64,000 nt of DNA, from assembly GCF_040645615.1 (NCBI RefSeq), contig NZ_JBEYYO010000010.1, forward strand, positions 62,001 through 126,000, written 5' to 3'. Below, piece by piece: positions 1 to 9,386 of this stretch; position 1 is the first letter of the stretch, and every line of letters begins with the position of its first letter. A program made the translations under genes and the position numbers. Source of the stretch: Glycomyces sp040645615 (GTDB lineage: Bacteria > Actinomycetota > Actinomycetes > Mycobacteriales > Micromonosporaceae). The notes beneath the pieces are model-generated. The model had not been told where the DNA came from and made no database searches. It was given only the letters and a program-made list of their open reading frames with translations.

Positions 1-1892
1 AGGAGCCGACCTTCCAGAACACGGTCGTGGCGCTGGAGGAGTCCGGCCAGGGCATCCTCAAGCGGGTCAGCCTGGTGTTCTACAACAAGAACTCCTCGGA
101 CACCGACGACGAGATCAACGCCGTCGAGACCGAGATCAGCCCCAAGCTCGCCGCGCACTCCGACGCGATCTTGATGAACCCCGAGCTGTTCGCCCGCATC
201 GACGCGATCTGGAACCGCCGCGACGACCTCGGCCTCGACGAGCAGGACGCGCGGCTCCTCGAGCGGTACCACACCGAGTTCGTCCGCGGCGGGGCCGCGC
301 TCGACGAGGCGGGCAAGGAGCGCCTCGCCGCGATCAACACCGAACTGGCCGAACTGGCCTCCAAGTTCAACCAGCAGATCCTCGCCGACATCAACGACGC
401 GGCCGTCCACGTCACCGACGAAGCCGAACTCGACGGCCTGGGCGCCGACCAGATCGGGGCCGCCGCCTCCGCCGCGAAGGACCGCGGGCTCGACGGCTGG
501 CTCATCACGCAGTCGAACTTCTCGCGCCACCCGCTCCTTGAGGATCTGAAGAACCGGGACCTGCGCGAACGCCTCTACAAGGCCACCATCGGGCGCGGGC
601 GCGGCAACGCCGCCACCCTGCTGCGGATGATCTCGCTGCGCGCCGAGAAGGCCCGCCTGCTCGGCTTCGACCACTTCGCGGCCTACATCGCCGCCGACGG
701 CACCGCCGGGAACGCCGAGATCATCGCCGAGCGGCTCGCCGGCCTCGCCGAGGCCGCGGTGCGCAACGCCAAGCGCGAAGCCGCCGACCTCCAAGAGGTC
801 GTGGACGCGCAGCAGGGCGGGTTCGAACTGGCCGCGTGGGACTGGTCGTTCTACGCCAAGCAGGTCCGCCAGGAGAAGTACGGCTTCGACGCCGAAGCGC
901 TCAAGCCCTACCTCGAACTCGACCGGGTCCTCGTCGACGGCGTCTTCCACGCCGCCGAGAAGGAGTTCGGACTGACCTTCCAACTGCGCGAAGACCTTCA
1001 GGGCTACCACCCCGAGGCCCGCGTGTGGGAGGTCTTCGACGACGGCGAGCCGCTGGGCCTGTTCGTGGGCGACTTCTTCACCCGCGACTCCAAGAAGGGC
1101 GGCGCGTGGATGAACCCGCTCGTCGTCCAGTCCGACCTCACCGGGAACAAGCCGGTCGTCGTCAACAACCTCAACATCGTGGGGCCCGCGGAGGGGCAGC
1201 CCCCGCTCGTCACCGTCGACAACGTGACGACGCTGTTCCACGAGTTCGGGCACGCGCTCCACGGCCTGCTCTCGGCCTGCCGCTACCCCAAGACCTCGAT
1301 GACCTCGACCCCGCGCGACTTCGTGGAGTACCCCTCGCAGGTCAACGAGATGTGGGAGCTGTGGCCCGAGGTCGTGGCCAACTACGCGCGCCACCACGAG
1401 ACCGGCGAGGCCGCCCCGGCCGAGCTGCTGGCCCAGTGGGAGGCCTCCAGCCAGTTCGGGCTCGGCTTCGCGACCACCGAATACCTCGGCGCGGCCCTGC
1501 TCGACCAGGCCTGGCACCGGCTCACCCCCGAAGAGGTCCCCGACGGCGGCGACGACCCGGCCGCGGCCGTGGAGGCCTTCGAGCGCCAGGCGCTCGAAGC
1601 GGCCGGGATCTACCTGCCGCAGATCGCCCCGCGCTACCGCTCGGGCTACTTCGCGCACATCTCCATCGGCTACGCCGCCGGGTACTACTCCTACATCTGG
1701 TCGGAGATCCTCGACGCCGACACCGTGGAGTGGTTCAAGTCCAACGGCGGCCTGACCCGCGAGAACGGCGACCACTTCCGCGCCACGCTGCTGAGCAAGG
1801 GCGGCTCCATCGACCCGATGGAGTCCTTCCGACGCTTCCGCGGCCGCGACGCCGAGATCGAACCGCTATTGGAGCGGCGCGGCCTGAAGTAG
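1..1892 (+). CDS. dcp: M3 family peptidyl-dipeptidase / oligopeptidase, 5' truncated by the window
   Basis: This is a zinc metallopeptidase of the M3 (thimet/Dcp) family that degrades short peptides in the cytosol. The reading frame is open to the window edge (codons run from base 3), so the true start lies upstream and the first GTG at 27 is internal. The zinc motif HEFGHALHG is at about 1240-1266, and the third zinc ligand is expected in the following segment with VEYPSQVNE. The visible part is 629 residues against roughly 680 for the family, so only the N-terminal tip is missing. A strong bidirectional hairpin follows the stop. Dcp is the best fit, but oligopeptidase A-like activity cannot be excluded. 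Confidence 0.9.
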   Translation, partial: EPTFQNTVVALEESGQGILKRVSLVFYNKNSSDTDDEINAVETEISPKLAAHSDAILMNPELFARIDAIWNRRDDLGLDEQDARLLERYHTEFVRGGAALDEAGKERLAAINTELAELASKFNQQILADINDAAVHVTDEAELDGLGADQIGAAASAAKDRGLDGWLITQSNFSRHPLLEDLKNRDLRERLYKATIGRGRGNAATLLRMISLRAEKARLLGFDHFAAYIAADGTAGNAEIIAERLAGLAEAAVRNAKREAADLQEVVDAQQGGFELAAWDWSFYAKQVRQEKYGFDAEALKPYLELDRVLVDGVFHAAEKEFGLTFQLREDLQGYHPEARVWEVFDDGEPLGLFVGDFFTRDSKKGGAWMNPLVVQSDLTGNKPVVVNNLNIVGPAEGQPPLVTVDNVTTLFHEFGHALHGLLSACRYPKTSMTSTPRDFVEYPSQVNEMWELWPEVVANYARHHETGEAAPAELLAQWEASSQFGLGFATTEYLGAALLDQAWHRLTPEEVPDGGDDPAAAVEAFERQALEAAGIYLPQIAPRYRSGYFAHISIGYAAGYYSYIWSEILDADTVEWFKSNGGLTRENGDHFRATLLSKGGSIDPMESFRRFRGRDAEIEPLLERRGLK

Positions 1893-1898
1893 CCGCAC

Positions 1899-1936
1899 GG
1901 TGAAGGGCCCGGAACTTTCGCTCCGGGCCCTTCACC
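1899..1936. terminator. Bidirectional terminator between the peptidase and Stealth genes
   Basis: A perfect 15-bp stem (1899-1913 with 1922-1936) encloses an 8-base loop. It lies 7 bp after the peptidase stop and 30 bp from the stop of the convergent gene, so it can serve both strands. Confidence 0.8.
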
Positions 1937-1966
1937 ATTGCCGCACGAGGTCGTGCGCCTCTTCGC

Positions 1967-3670
1967 CTACAACGCCAGCGGGCGCTCGAACGGGGACGGG
2001 ACCGGGAAGTACGACTCCAGGAATCGCCGCATCAGCGCCGAGCGCTCCTCGGCCTGCTCCTCGGTGAGGCCGGAGTCGTTGATGCAGAACGTCTCCTGGT
2101 CGCGCCGCTCCAACAGGAGGTCGAAGCGCTCGGCCACGTCGGGGGTCCCCAGCTCCAGATACGCCGCGCGGGTCTGGGCCGCCACGGCCCGGCCCGAGAA
2201 GTACGCGTAGTAGTGCTGGAGGGTCACCGTCGACACGTCGGCCACGTCCCGGAACGCGCTGCGGGCCGTGCGGGCCATGTCCGCGTCGAACTCCTTCGCG
2301 ACCTCGGCGAGCACGCTGCGCCGCAACGGATACGGGACATGCCGCATCATCCGCGAGATGGTCCGCCCGAAGGCCCCTTCGAGCAGCGCCCGGTCGTTCT
2401 TGAAGGCCGCGTTGGGAGGCGAGTCGGCCCGGCTCACCGGGTCCATCCCGATGAACGTCTGCGCCGGGAAGAACCGCGCCAGCCCGTTCGGCTCGAAGAA
2501 CGCCTGCGGCCCCACCGGACGGCCCACGAACATGTCGTCGTTGAAGTACAGGAAGTGCTCCGAGAGCCCCTCGATGCGGTGGAGCTGCGTCTCGATCGCG
2601 TGGGAGTTGAATGTGGGCAGCGCTTCGGCGTCGTCGAACAGGTCGGCGTGGTCGACGACCGTGATGCCCGGCGCGTCCGCGTCGAGCCAGTGCGGGCGCT
2701 GCCGGTCGGTCACCAGGTAGACGTGGCGCACCCACGGCGCGTTCAAGTGCAGCGAACGCAGCGAGAACCGCAGCTCCTCGCGGTCGATGAAGCGCGAGGC
2801 GTTGGCCGACTCGGCGTGGTACGGCGAGAAATCGGCCTCGGCGCGGCGGCGCAGCCACGCGTGGTCGGCGCCGTCGACCCAGGTGTAGACCACGTCGATC
2901 GGGAAGTCCACGTAGTCGGGCGCGGGGCGCGCGAACTCCTGGCGCGTGGCGACCGGCGGCAGCATCGCCTTGGGGCCGTGGGCCAGCGCGGTGAACAGCC
3001 GCCCGGGGGCCGACACCCGGGGGCCGCTCTGTCGCACGACGGGGCTGACGCGGTTGTGGCGCGGGGCCAGCAGGTGGCCGTCGCCGGTGTCGGACCAGAA
3101 CTCGACGTCGCAGCCGTAGTCGGGGCCGAAGACCAGATCGCGGCCGCCGTCGGTCCACAGCCACGACGCGCGCACCAGTGGCACGTCGCCCATGTCGGCG
3201 CGGCGGGCCCACTTCGGACGGTTCAGGTCGAGCTCCGACTCGCGGAACGCCGGCTCGGGCACGGTCAGGCGCCCGCCGGTCGAATCGCACAGCATCGCCA
3301 GCGCGGTGCAGACGCGGTGGCGGTCGGCGGCGTCGACGGCGAGCACGGGCCGGGTGAGGCTGAAGCCGGGCACGGCGAAGAAGTCGACGCCCGCGGCGGT
3401 GAGGATCGCGGTGACGATCTCCAGGTTGCGGCGCCAGACTTCGAGCGGGGTGGGTTCGGCGAGGGCGTAGGCGGGGCGGATCTCGCCGTCGTGGAGGACG
3501 TGGCCGCAGGCGAGGTCGGTGAAGAAGCCGTAGGGCTCGGTGACGTGCGCGCGGGCCTCGACGGGGTGGTCGAAGCCGGGTTCGGTCGCCTCGTCAAGCG
3601 GCGGAACTTCAAGCGATGGAGCGAATTCGGTCGAACGGGTTGCGATACGACGGTCATTGGCTGCGAACAA
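1967..3670 (-). CDS. Stealth-family protein (sugar-phosphate transferase of cell-surface glycans)
   Basis: The protein carries the four conserved regions of the Stealth family, which transfers hexose-1-phosphates from UDP-sugars to capsule or cell-wall polysaccharides. CR1 reads DVVYTWVDG near residue 258. CR2 includes SRFIDREELRFSLRSL and YLVTDRQRP near 300-325. CR3 reads YFNDDMFVGRPV near 375, and CR4 reads INDSGLTEE near 530. The N-terminal 250 residues are a less conserved accessory region. I prefer the TTG at 3670 because a perfect AGGAGG (3677-3682) precedes it by 6 bases. An in-frame GTG at 3757 would add 29 residues but has no ribosome site. Two matched palindromes lie upstream and may bind a repressor. 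Confidence 0.85.
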   Translation of the reverse strand: MFAANDRRIATRSTEFAPSLEVPPLDEATEPGFDHPVEARAHVTEPYGFFTDLACGHVLHDGEIRPAYALAEPTPLEVWRRNLEIVTAILTAAGVDFFAVPGFSLTRPVLAVDAADRHRVCTALAMLCDSTGGRLTVPEPAFRESELDLNRPKWARRADMGDVPLVRASWLWTDGGRDLVFGPDYGCDVEFWSDTGDGHLLAPRHNRVSPVVRQSGPRVSAPGRLFTALAHGPKAMLPPVATRQEFARPAPDYVDFPIDVVYTWVDGADHAWLRRRAEADFSPYHAESANASRFIDREELRFSLRSLHLNAPWVRHVYLVTDRQRPHWLDADAPGITVVDHADLFDDAEALPTFNSHAIETQLHRIEGLSEHFLYFNDDMFVGRPVGPQAFFEPNGLARFFPAQTFIGMDPVSRADSPPNAAFKNDRALLEGAFGRTISRMMRHVPYPLRRSVLAEVAKEFDADMARTARSAFRDVADVSTVTLQHYYAYFSGRAVAAQTRAAYLELGTPDVAERFDLLLERRDQETFCINDSGLTEEQAEERSALMRRFLESYFPVPSPFERPLAL

Positions 3671-3783
3671 TCGACACCTCCTGACACTGACGGCGATGCG
3701 CCGCTCCGGGTGGTCCGGGAATCTGCCGGCAGGTGGGAGGGGGTCGTCGATGACCACGCCTGAACGCCACGTGGCCGGTCTCT

Positions 3784-3844
3784 GACACGTGTCTCAACAG
3801 TAGGCCACATGCCGGTGACGAAATGGTGTCAGATACGCGTCTCA
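3784..3844. promoter_or_regulatory. Paired palindromic operator candidates upstream of the Stealth gene
   Basis: The 13-mers GACACGTGTCTCA (3784-3796) and GATACGCGTCTCA (3832-3844) differ at two positions and start 48 bp apart. Each is the right part of an imperfect palindrome. This suits a dimeric regulator of the TetR type. They lie 114-174 bp upstream of the Stealth start. Confidence 0.45.
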
Positions 3845-3901
3845 GGCGTCAACTGATTGGGGCGCGCCGATGGGGGCGCGCCCGGTGGACTTTCGTTTTC
3901 C

Positions 3902-4543
3902 CTACGCGCCCAAGGGGATTCGGGCGACGTGTTCCCACGTGTAGGTCGCGGCGTCGGCGGATTGGATGACTCGGACCAGATCCACCCCGGTGACGGTGAT
4001 TTCCGTCCTACCTGGGCGGACGTCGCGGAGGCGGTTCTGGATCGCGCCGCGCTGGGTGTCGGCGCCGACGTCGTCGGAGCGGTAGGAGAGGGAGACGTGG
4101 CCCGGGCCCCCGGAGGGGCGGCCCACGTTGCCGTCGACGACCTCGTCGATGACCTCGACGCAGGCGGCGACGAGGCGGTCGAAGCCGTTGCCGGGGAACG
4201 TGTCGAGCATGATCGCGCCGGTCGCGGCCAGGGCGGGGCCGATGGTGAGCGGGAAGGCCGGGATCTGGGCGGCGCTCTCGCGGAGGCGTTCGATCAGGCG
4301 CTGCCTGACCGGTTCGGCGATGGCGGCGGCGTCGCATTCGACCGAGGCGACGGTGGCGTGGAGCCATTCGTGCGGGACCGGGCGGTCGCCCTCGGCTTGG
4401 TCGATCACGTCGCGGTAGGACTCGGCGACGGCTTTGACCTGGTCGAGATCGGTCAGGTAGACGTGGAGTTTGGTCCAGCCCTCGGGCCAGCGCTGCCCCG
4501 AGGCGGGGGGCTTGGATCCGGGTGTGGGCGCAGATGTGTTCAC
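3902..4543 (-). CDS. LigT-like 2H phosphoesterase / 2'-5' RNA ligase family protein
   Basis: This 213-residue protein has the two HxT/S motifs of the 2H phosphoesterase superfamily: LHATV in the N-terminal half and GHVSLSY in the C-terminal half. Members hydrolyse cyclic phosphodiesters or 2',3'-cyclic phosphate ends of RNA or nucleotides; the substrate here cannot be inferred. The ATG at 4543 gives a normal length. It reads towards the Stealth gene, with a 231-bp gap that carries the operator-like palindromes. It may be an independent transcript because no terminator separates it from cydC upstream. Confidence 0.75.
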   Translation of the reverse strand: MNTSAPTPGSKPPASGQRWPEGWTKLHVYLTDLDQVKAVAESYRDVIDQAEGDRPVPHEWLHATVASVECDAAAIAEPVRQRLIERLRESAAQIPAFPLTIGPALAATGAIMLDTFPGNGFDRLVAACVEVIDEVVDGNVGRPSGGPGHVSLSYRSDDVGADTQRGAIQNRLRDVRPGRTEITVTGVDLVRVIQSADAATYTWEHVARIPLGA

Positions 4544-4619
4544 TGCTGCATCAATGCCTTAGCGCGATTCTGGAGTCCCGGCGGCCCGGGCGGGCGCCGT
4601 CGGCGGTGGCCGTTCTCGG

Positions 4620-6344
4620 TCACGCCGTCCCGGGAGTGTACCCAGTGGAGGCCCGGTCCAATAGCGGACTGTTCGGCGCGTCACGCGGTGTCGGGACGGG
4701 CGGGCGGAGGTCGACGACGCGGTCGACCACGCCTTCGGGCAGGGGCCGGTGGGTGATGATGATGGCGGTCTTGCCTTCGAGGGCTGCTGCGGCGGTGCGC
4801 AGGACGCGTTCGGCGGTCTGGGAGTCGAGGTGGGCGTCGGGTTCGTCGAGGATGAGGATCTCGCGGTCGGCGAGGAGGCAGCGGGCGAGGGCGATGCGGC
4901 CCCTCTCGCCGCCGGAGACGGTGCGGCCGTGTTCGCCGAGCGGGGTGCCGAGGCCGTCGGCGGTGCGGTCGAGGGCGTCGAGCCAGTCGCGCAGTCCGGC
5001 CCAGCGCAGGGCGCGGGTGAGGTCCGCGTCGGTGGCGGTGGTGCGGGCCAGGCGGAGGTTCTCGGCGAGGGTGGTGTCGAAGACGTGGGCGTCCTGGGAG
5101 CACAGGCCCACGGTGGTGCGCAGGTCGTCGCCGTCGTATTCGCTGAGTTCGACGCCGCCGAGGCGGAGGCTCCCTTCGTAGGGCAGGAAGCCCATGAGGG
5201 CGGCGGCGAGGGTGGACTTGCCGGAGCCGGAGGGGCCCATGATCGCGACGCGCTCGCCGGGTTGGACGGTGAGGTCGAAGCCTTGCAGGGCCGGTCCGTC
5301 GGCGCCGGGCCAGGTGACCGAGAGGCGTTTGATCTCCACGAACGGGGGTCCGCCGAGCGGGTTGGGTTCGAAGTCCATCGGTTCGATCGGGTCGGGGCGC
5401 GGCTCGGTGGCGCGGGTGATGTCGAGGAGTCGGCGGCCGCAGGCTTTGGCGGCGGCGGTCTGCTGCGCGGCGGCGGGCAGGGCGAGCACGGGTTCGAACG
5501 CGGCGAGCGGGACGAGGGCGATGCAGGCGAGGAGGACCCCGTCGAGTGCCCCGGCGCCTACGGCCGGGATGCCGGTCCACAGCGCACCGCACACGGCGGC
5601 GGCCATCGCGGCCAGCCCGGCGCTCTGCCCGAGCCCGGCGGTCCAGGCGATGCGTGCGTGGGCGCGGCGCAGGCGCTCGTCGCCTTCGAGGACGCGTTCG
5701 AGGGCGATGTGATCGGTCCCGGCGGCGACGAGTTCCTCGCGGCCGTGGAGGCAGGAGCGCACGCCTTCGGTGAGGTCGCCACGGGCTTCGGCGGTGGTGC
5801 GCGCGGCGAGCCGGGAGGCCCAGGTGGCGAGCGCGGGCCCGACGAGCGCGGCGGCGAGCAGGCACACGGCGAGCACGATCCCGGCCGCGGGCAGCAAGGT
5901 CCATTGGAGGACGACGGCGACCGTGGCGGTGATGACGGCGCTGGTGAGCGGGAGCGCACCGCGAAGCCACCGGTCCCCCACGCCGTCGACGTCGTCGACG
6001 AGTCGGGCTTGCAGGTCGCCGGTGCGCCACACGGGAACCCCGGCGGGAGCGAGCCGGACGAGCTTGCGCCACACGGCCACGCGGAGGCGTTCGAGGCCGC
6101 GGAAGGCGGCGTCGTGGGAGACGAGGCGTTCGGTGTAGCGGAGCACGCCGCGGCTGATCCCGAAGAGCCGTACCGAGGTGATGGCGACCATCAGGTAGAG
6201 GATCGGCGGCTGCTCCCAGGCGCGGGAGATGAGATAGGCGGCGACGGCGAGCAGCGCCAGCGCACTGAGTTGCGAGAGTGCACCGAGAGTCGCACCGAGG
6301 CCGAGCCGGAGCGCGATCGTGTCGCCCTGCTTGAGGATGCTCAC
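4620..6344 (-). CDS. cydC: Thiol reductant ABC exporter subunit CydC
   Basis: This is one half of the CydDC exporter that moves glutathione or cysteine-type thiols and is needed to mature cytochrome bd. Six membrane helices occupy about residues 1-300 and the ATPase domain follows. It has Walker A GPSGSGKST, signature TVSGGERGR, Walker B ILILDEPDAHLD and the H-loop ITHRPLP. I place the start at the GTG at 6344, preceded by AAAGGTGA, because the further in-frame extension to 6524 is arginine-rich and does not look coding. Unlike the other genes of the operon it does not overlap its neighbour: 322 bp separate it from cydD. The subunit is 574 residues. Confidence 0.9.
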   Translation of the reverse strand: MSILKQGDTIALRLGLGATLGALSQLSALALLAVAAYLISRAWEQPPILYLMVAITSVRLFGISRGVLRYTERLVSHDAAFRGLERLRVAVWRKLVRLAPAGVPVWRTGDLQARLVDDVDGVGDRWLRGALPLTSAVITATVAVVLQWTLLPAAGIVLAVCLLAAALVGPALATWASRLAARTTAEARGDLTEGVRSCLHGREELVAAGTDHIALERVLEGDERLRRAHARIAWTAGLGQSAGLAAMAAAVCGALWTGIPAVGAGALDGVLLACIALVPLAAFEPVLALPAAAQQTAAAKACGRRLLDITRATEPRPDPIEPMDFEPNPLGGPPFVEIKRLSVTWPGADGPALQGFDLTVQPGERVAIMGPSGSGKSTLAAALMGFLPYEGSLRLGGVELSEYDGDDLRTTVGLCSQDAHVFDTTLAENLRLARTTATDADLTRALRWAGLRDWLDALDRTADGLGTPLGEHGRTVSGGERGRIALARCLLADREILILDEPDAHLDSQTAERVLRTAAAALEGKTAIIITHRPLPEGVVDRVVDLRPPVPTPRDAPNSPLLDRASTGYTPGTA

Positions 6345-6666
6345 GAGGTCACCTTTCGGTCGGCGGTCACTGGCGCTGCGAGGCGGCGCGAAGCGATCGG
6401 AGCGACGCGGCACTGTCGGCGGGAATCGGGCCCCGGCCCATTCGCGTTGCGCACGCAAGCCACCCGATCGGCCGCGATGCATGCCGATCGGCAGCCCGAA
6501 GCGGATCGGTATCCCCGAGCGCACGCAGACCTCGGCCCTATCGCGTTGCGCCCCCGCTCATCAGCGGCCGCACACGCCGTCAGAGTGAGCGCACTCCGCC
6601 GGGCGTATGTGGGCCCCGGTCCGATCGCGTTGCCATCGCGCATCGTGTTTCGCATTTTCCGCGTGC
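6345..6666. repeat. cydD-cydC gap with three degenerate copies of a 25-30 bp repeat
   Basis: No gene is visible. Three related segments begin at about 6428, 6528 and 6611 and share the core CGG(C/T)CCNATCGCGTTGC. Spacing is about 100 and 83 bp. The order of genes and the uniform strand suggest the gap is transcribed. Confidence 0.5.
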
Positions 6667-8364
6667 TCACCACGCCACCTCCCGGTCCGCGATCGCTCGC
6701 AGTGCTGGGCGGTGGGAGGCGATGACGACCGTTCGGTTCTCGCGGTACGGGGCTAGCGCGTCGATGACCGCTTGCTCGGTGTCGGCGTCGAGGTGGGCGG
6801 TCGGTTCGTCGAGGAGCAGTACCGGGGTGTCGAGTTGGTCGGCCCGCAGTAGGAGCCTGGCGAGGCCCACCCGGGCGGCCTCTCCCGCTGACAGGCCCGC
6901 GCCGTTCGAGGCCACCTTGCGGCGGGCGTCCGGGGCCATTGCCTCTGCGATCGCCTTGGCCACCGCCGGATCGGAGGCCTCGCCGGGGACGGCGAGGCGC
7001 ACGTTGTCGGCCACCGTGCCGTCGATGAGCACCGGACGCTGCGGGAGCCATGCGATCGAGCGGCGCACTGCCGCGAGGTCGAGCCCTGCGATGTCCGCGC
7101 CGTCGAACGCGATCGAGCCCGAGACCGGTTCGCGGAATCCCAGCAGCGCGGCCATGAGCGTCGACTTGCCCGCGCCCGAACGCGCCGTCAGCACCGTCGT
7201 CTGCCCGGCCGGGACCGTCAAGCTCACCTCGGGCAGCGGCTCGCGCCCCGGGTAGGCGAACACGGTGCGGCGGAACATGATCGTCGGCGCGCGTTCGAGC
7301 GGCGGCGGCATGAACGGGGCGCTCGGCAGCGCGGTCGAAGCGGTGCGCGGGGCCGGGGCCGGAGCGGCCGGGCGTTCGGGATCTGCGTCGAGGATCGCGA
7401 AGACCCGCTCCGCGGCGGCGAGGCCTTCGGCGCTGGCGTGGTACTGCGCGCCCACGTTGCGCCACGGCAGGTACGCCTCGGGCGCGAGGATCAGCACCAG
7501 CAGCGCGGTCTGAAGCCCGGCGGCCCCGGCCAGGCCGCCGTCCACGAGCTGCACGCCCACGGTCACCGCCACGACCGCCACCGACAGGCTCGCGGCCAGT
7601 TCGAGCACCAGCGCGGAGCAGAACGCGATGCGCAGCAACCCCATCGAGCGCCTGCGGTACTCGCTGGTCGTGGCCTCGATCGCGCCCGTCTGCTTCCCGG
7701 CGCGGCCGAAGGCCTTGAGCGTGGGCAGCCCGGCCACGAGGTCGGCGAAGTGGTGCGCCAAATGCGCGGTCGAGGCCCACTGGCGGTCGGCGCGGGCGCG
7801 CGTGTAGCGGCCGATGAGGATGCCGAACAACGGGATCAGCGGTAGCGTGACCAGCACGATGAGCGCGGCGGGCGGATAGGCGGTGAGCATGACGACCACG
7901 ACCGCGAGCGGCACCAGCGCGGCCAGTACGAGCTGGGGCAGGTACCGCGCGAAGTACGCGTCCAGCGCGTCGATCCCGCGTACCAGGAGCTGCGCGGTCT
8001 CCCCGGTGTGGCGTTCCCCTGAAGGCAGCCGCATGAGCCGTTCGAGCGCTTGGCGGCGCAGGCCGGACTTCACTCCTGCGCTCGCGCGATTGGCCGCGGC
8101 CTCCTGCACCGAGGCGAGGAGCGCGCGGGCGCAGAGGACCGCCGCAAGCGCGATGAGCTGCGGCCCGAGGGCATCGAGGTCCTCGCCTCCGGCGAAGGCC
8201 CCGGCGATGAGCGAGGCCATGAGCCAGGCCCCGGCGATCACGCACGCGGTCTGGGCGAGGCCGAGCCCGGCGCACACTCCGATGTAGACGGAGGCCCCGC
8301 GGGCGCGGTGCAGGAGGCGGCGGTCGAACGTGCCCGAGCCGCGGTCGGGTGCGAGGGCGGTCAT
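6667..8364 (-). CDS. cydD: Thiol reductant ABC exporter subunit CydD
   Basis: This is the partner half of CydDC (565 residues): membrane domain at about 1-320, ATPase domain at the C-terminus. The Walker A segment is ARSGAGKST, with alanine for the usual first glycine. The signature is GLSAGEAARVG, a weak form of LSGGQ, while Walker B VLLLDEPTAHLD and the H-loop IASHRPAL are normal. The ATG at 8364 overlaps the cydB stop by 4 bases (ATGA), so translation is coupled. The order A-B-D-C matches the common actinobacterial cyd operon. The ATPase half is likely less active than that of CydC, an inference from the altered motifs. Confidence 0.92.
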   Translation of the reverse strand: MTALAPDRGSGTFDRRLLHRARGASVYIGVCAGLGLAQTACVIAGAWLMASLIAGAFAGGEDLDALGPQLIALAAVLCARALLASVQEAAANRASAGVKSGLRRQALERLMRLPSGERHTGETAQLLVRGIDALDAYFARYLPQLVLAALVPLAVVVVMLTAYPPAALIVLVTLPLIPLFGILIGRYTRARADRQWASTAHLAHHFADLVAGLPTLKAFGRAGKQTGAIEATTSEYRRRSMGLLRIAFCSALVLELAASLSVAVVAVTVGVQLVDGGLAGAAGLQTALLVLILAPEAYLPWRNVGAQYHASAEGLAAAERVFAILDADPERPAAPAPAPRTASTALPSAPFMPPPLERAPTIMFRRTVFAYPGREPLPEVSLTVPAGQTTVLTARSGAGKSTLMAALLGFREPVSGSIAFDGADIAGLDLAAVRRSIAWLPQRPVLIDGTVADNVRLAVPGEASDPAVAKAIAEAMAPDARRKVASNGAGLSAGEAARVGLARLLLRADQLDTPVLLLDEPTAHLDADTEQAVIDALAPYRENRTVVIASHRPALRAIADREVAW

Positions 8365-9371
8365 GCCTTGGCCTTCTCGGCCGGGATGTGGTCGACGGAG
8401 ACGCGTTTTCGGAACACCCAGTACGTCCATCCCTGGTAGAGCAGCACGATCGGTAGGAACACGGCGGCGGCCCAGGTCATGATGCCGAGGGTCTTCTCGG
8501 TGGCCGCGGCGTTCTCGTGGGTGAGGCTGTTCGCCGGGTCGCTGGTCGAGGGCAGGACCTCGGGCCACAGCGCGCAGAACAGCGCGGCGGACGCGAGGGC
8601 GATCGTGACCGCCGTGGCCGCGAAGGCCTTCCCGCTGCGGCCTGAGTAGTCGAGGGCCAGACCGGCCACGAGCGTGAGCGCGGTGAGGATGATGAGCACC
8701 AGGGTCAGGCTGTTGCCGAACGCGATCTGGGTCCAGATCAGGAACGCCAGCGCCGGGATCGCGGTGGCCACCCCGAAGCGAAGGCCCAGGCCGCGGGCGC
8801 GCTCGGAGAGGTCGCCTGCGGTCTTGAGGTGCAGGAAGTACGCGCCGTGGGTGGTGAACAGCAGCAGCGTGGTGAGGCCGCCCAGGAGCGCGTAACCGTT
8901 GAGAAGGCCCCAGAAGGTCCCGGTGTAGTCGAAGTTCGCGTCGAGGGGGACGCCGCGCACCAGGTTGGCGACCACCACGCCCCACAGGAACGCGGGCACG
9001 ATCGAGCCGACGAGGATGCAGCGGTCCCATTTGCGTTTCCATTGCGGCGAGTCGCCCTTGCCGCGGTACTCGAAGGCCACGCCGCGGATGATGAGCCCGA
9101 TGAGGATGAGGAACAGCAGCAGGTAGAACCCGGAGAACAGGCTCGCGTACCAGTGCGGGAACGCGGCGAACATCGCGCCGCCGGCGGTGATGAGCCAGAC
9201 CTCGTTGCCGTCCCAGACCGGGCCGATCGTGTTGATCATGGCGCGGCGCTCGCGGTCGTCGCGGCCGAGCACCGGCAGCAGGACACCCACCCCGAAGTCG
9301 AAGCCCTCCAGGACGAAGTAGCCGGTGAACAGGACGGCGATGGCGATGAACCACAGCGTCGTCAGATCCAT
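8361..9371 (-). CDS. cydB: Cytochrome bd ubiquinol/menaquinol oxidase subunit II
   Basis: This 336-residue integral membrane protein is subunit II of the bd-type terminal oxidase, which reduces oxygen to water with quinol electrons at low oxygen. The N-terminus (WFIAIAVLFTGYFVLEGFDFG) is a family hallmark, as is GPVWDGNEVWLITAGGAMFAAFP. About eight membrane segments can be seen. It starts 15 bp after cydA stops and overlaps cydD by 4 bases. Confidence 0.95.
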   Translation of the reverse strand: MDLTTLWFIAIAVLFTGYFVLEGFDFGVGVLLPVLGRDDRERRAMINTIGPVWDGNEVWLITAGGAMFAAFPHWYASLFSGFYLLLFLILIGLIIRGVAFEYRGKGDSPQWKRKWDRCILVGSIVPAFLWGVVVANLVRGVPLDANFDYTGTFWGLLNGYALLGGLTTLLLFTTHGAYFLHLKTAGDLSERARGLGLRFGVATAIPALAFLIWTQIAFGNSLTLVLIILTALTLVAGLALDYSGRSGKAFAATAVTIALASAALFCALWPEVLPSTSDPANSLTHENAAATEKTLGIMTWAAAVFLPIVLLYQGWTYWVFRKRVSVDHIPAEKAKA

Positions 9372-9386
9372 GGAGCGTCCTCTCGG

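Noticed and set aside
4749..6725. A long open frame on the + strand opposite cydC
   Set aside because: It has no recognisable domain and its length follows from the high GC at third positions; the minus strand carries a complete ABC exporter subunit.
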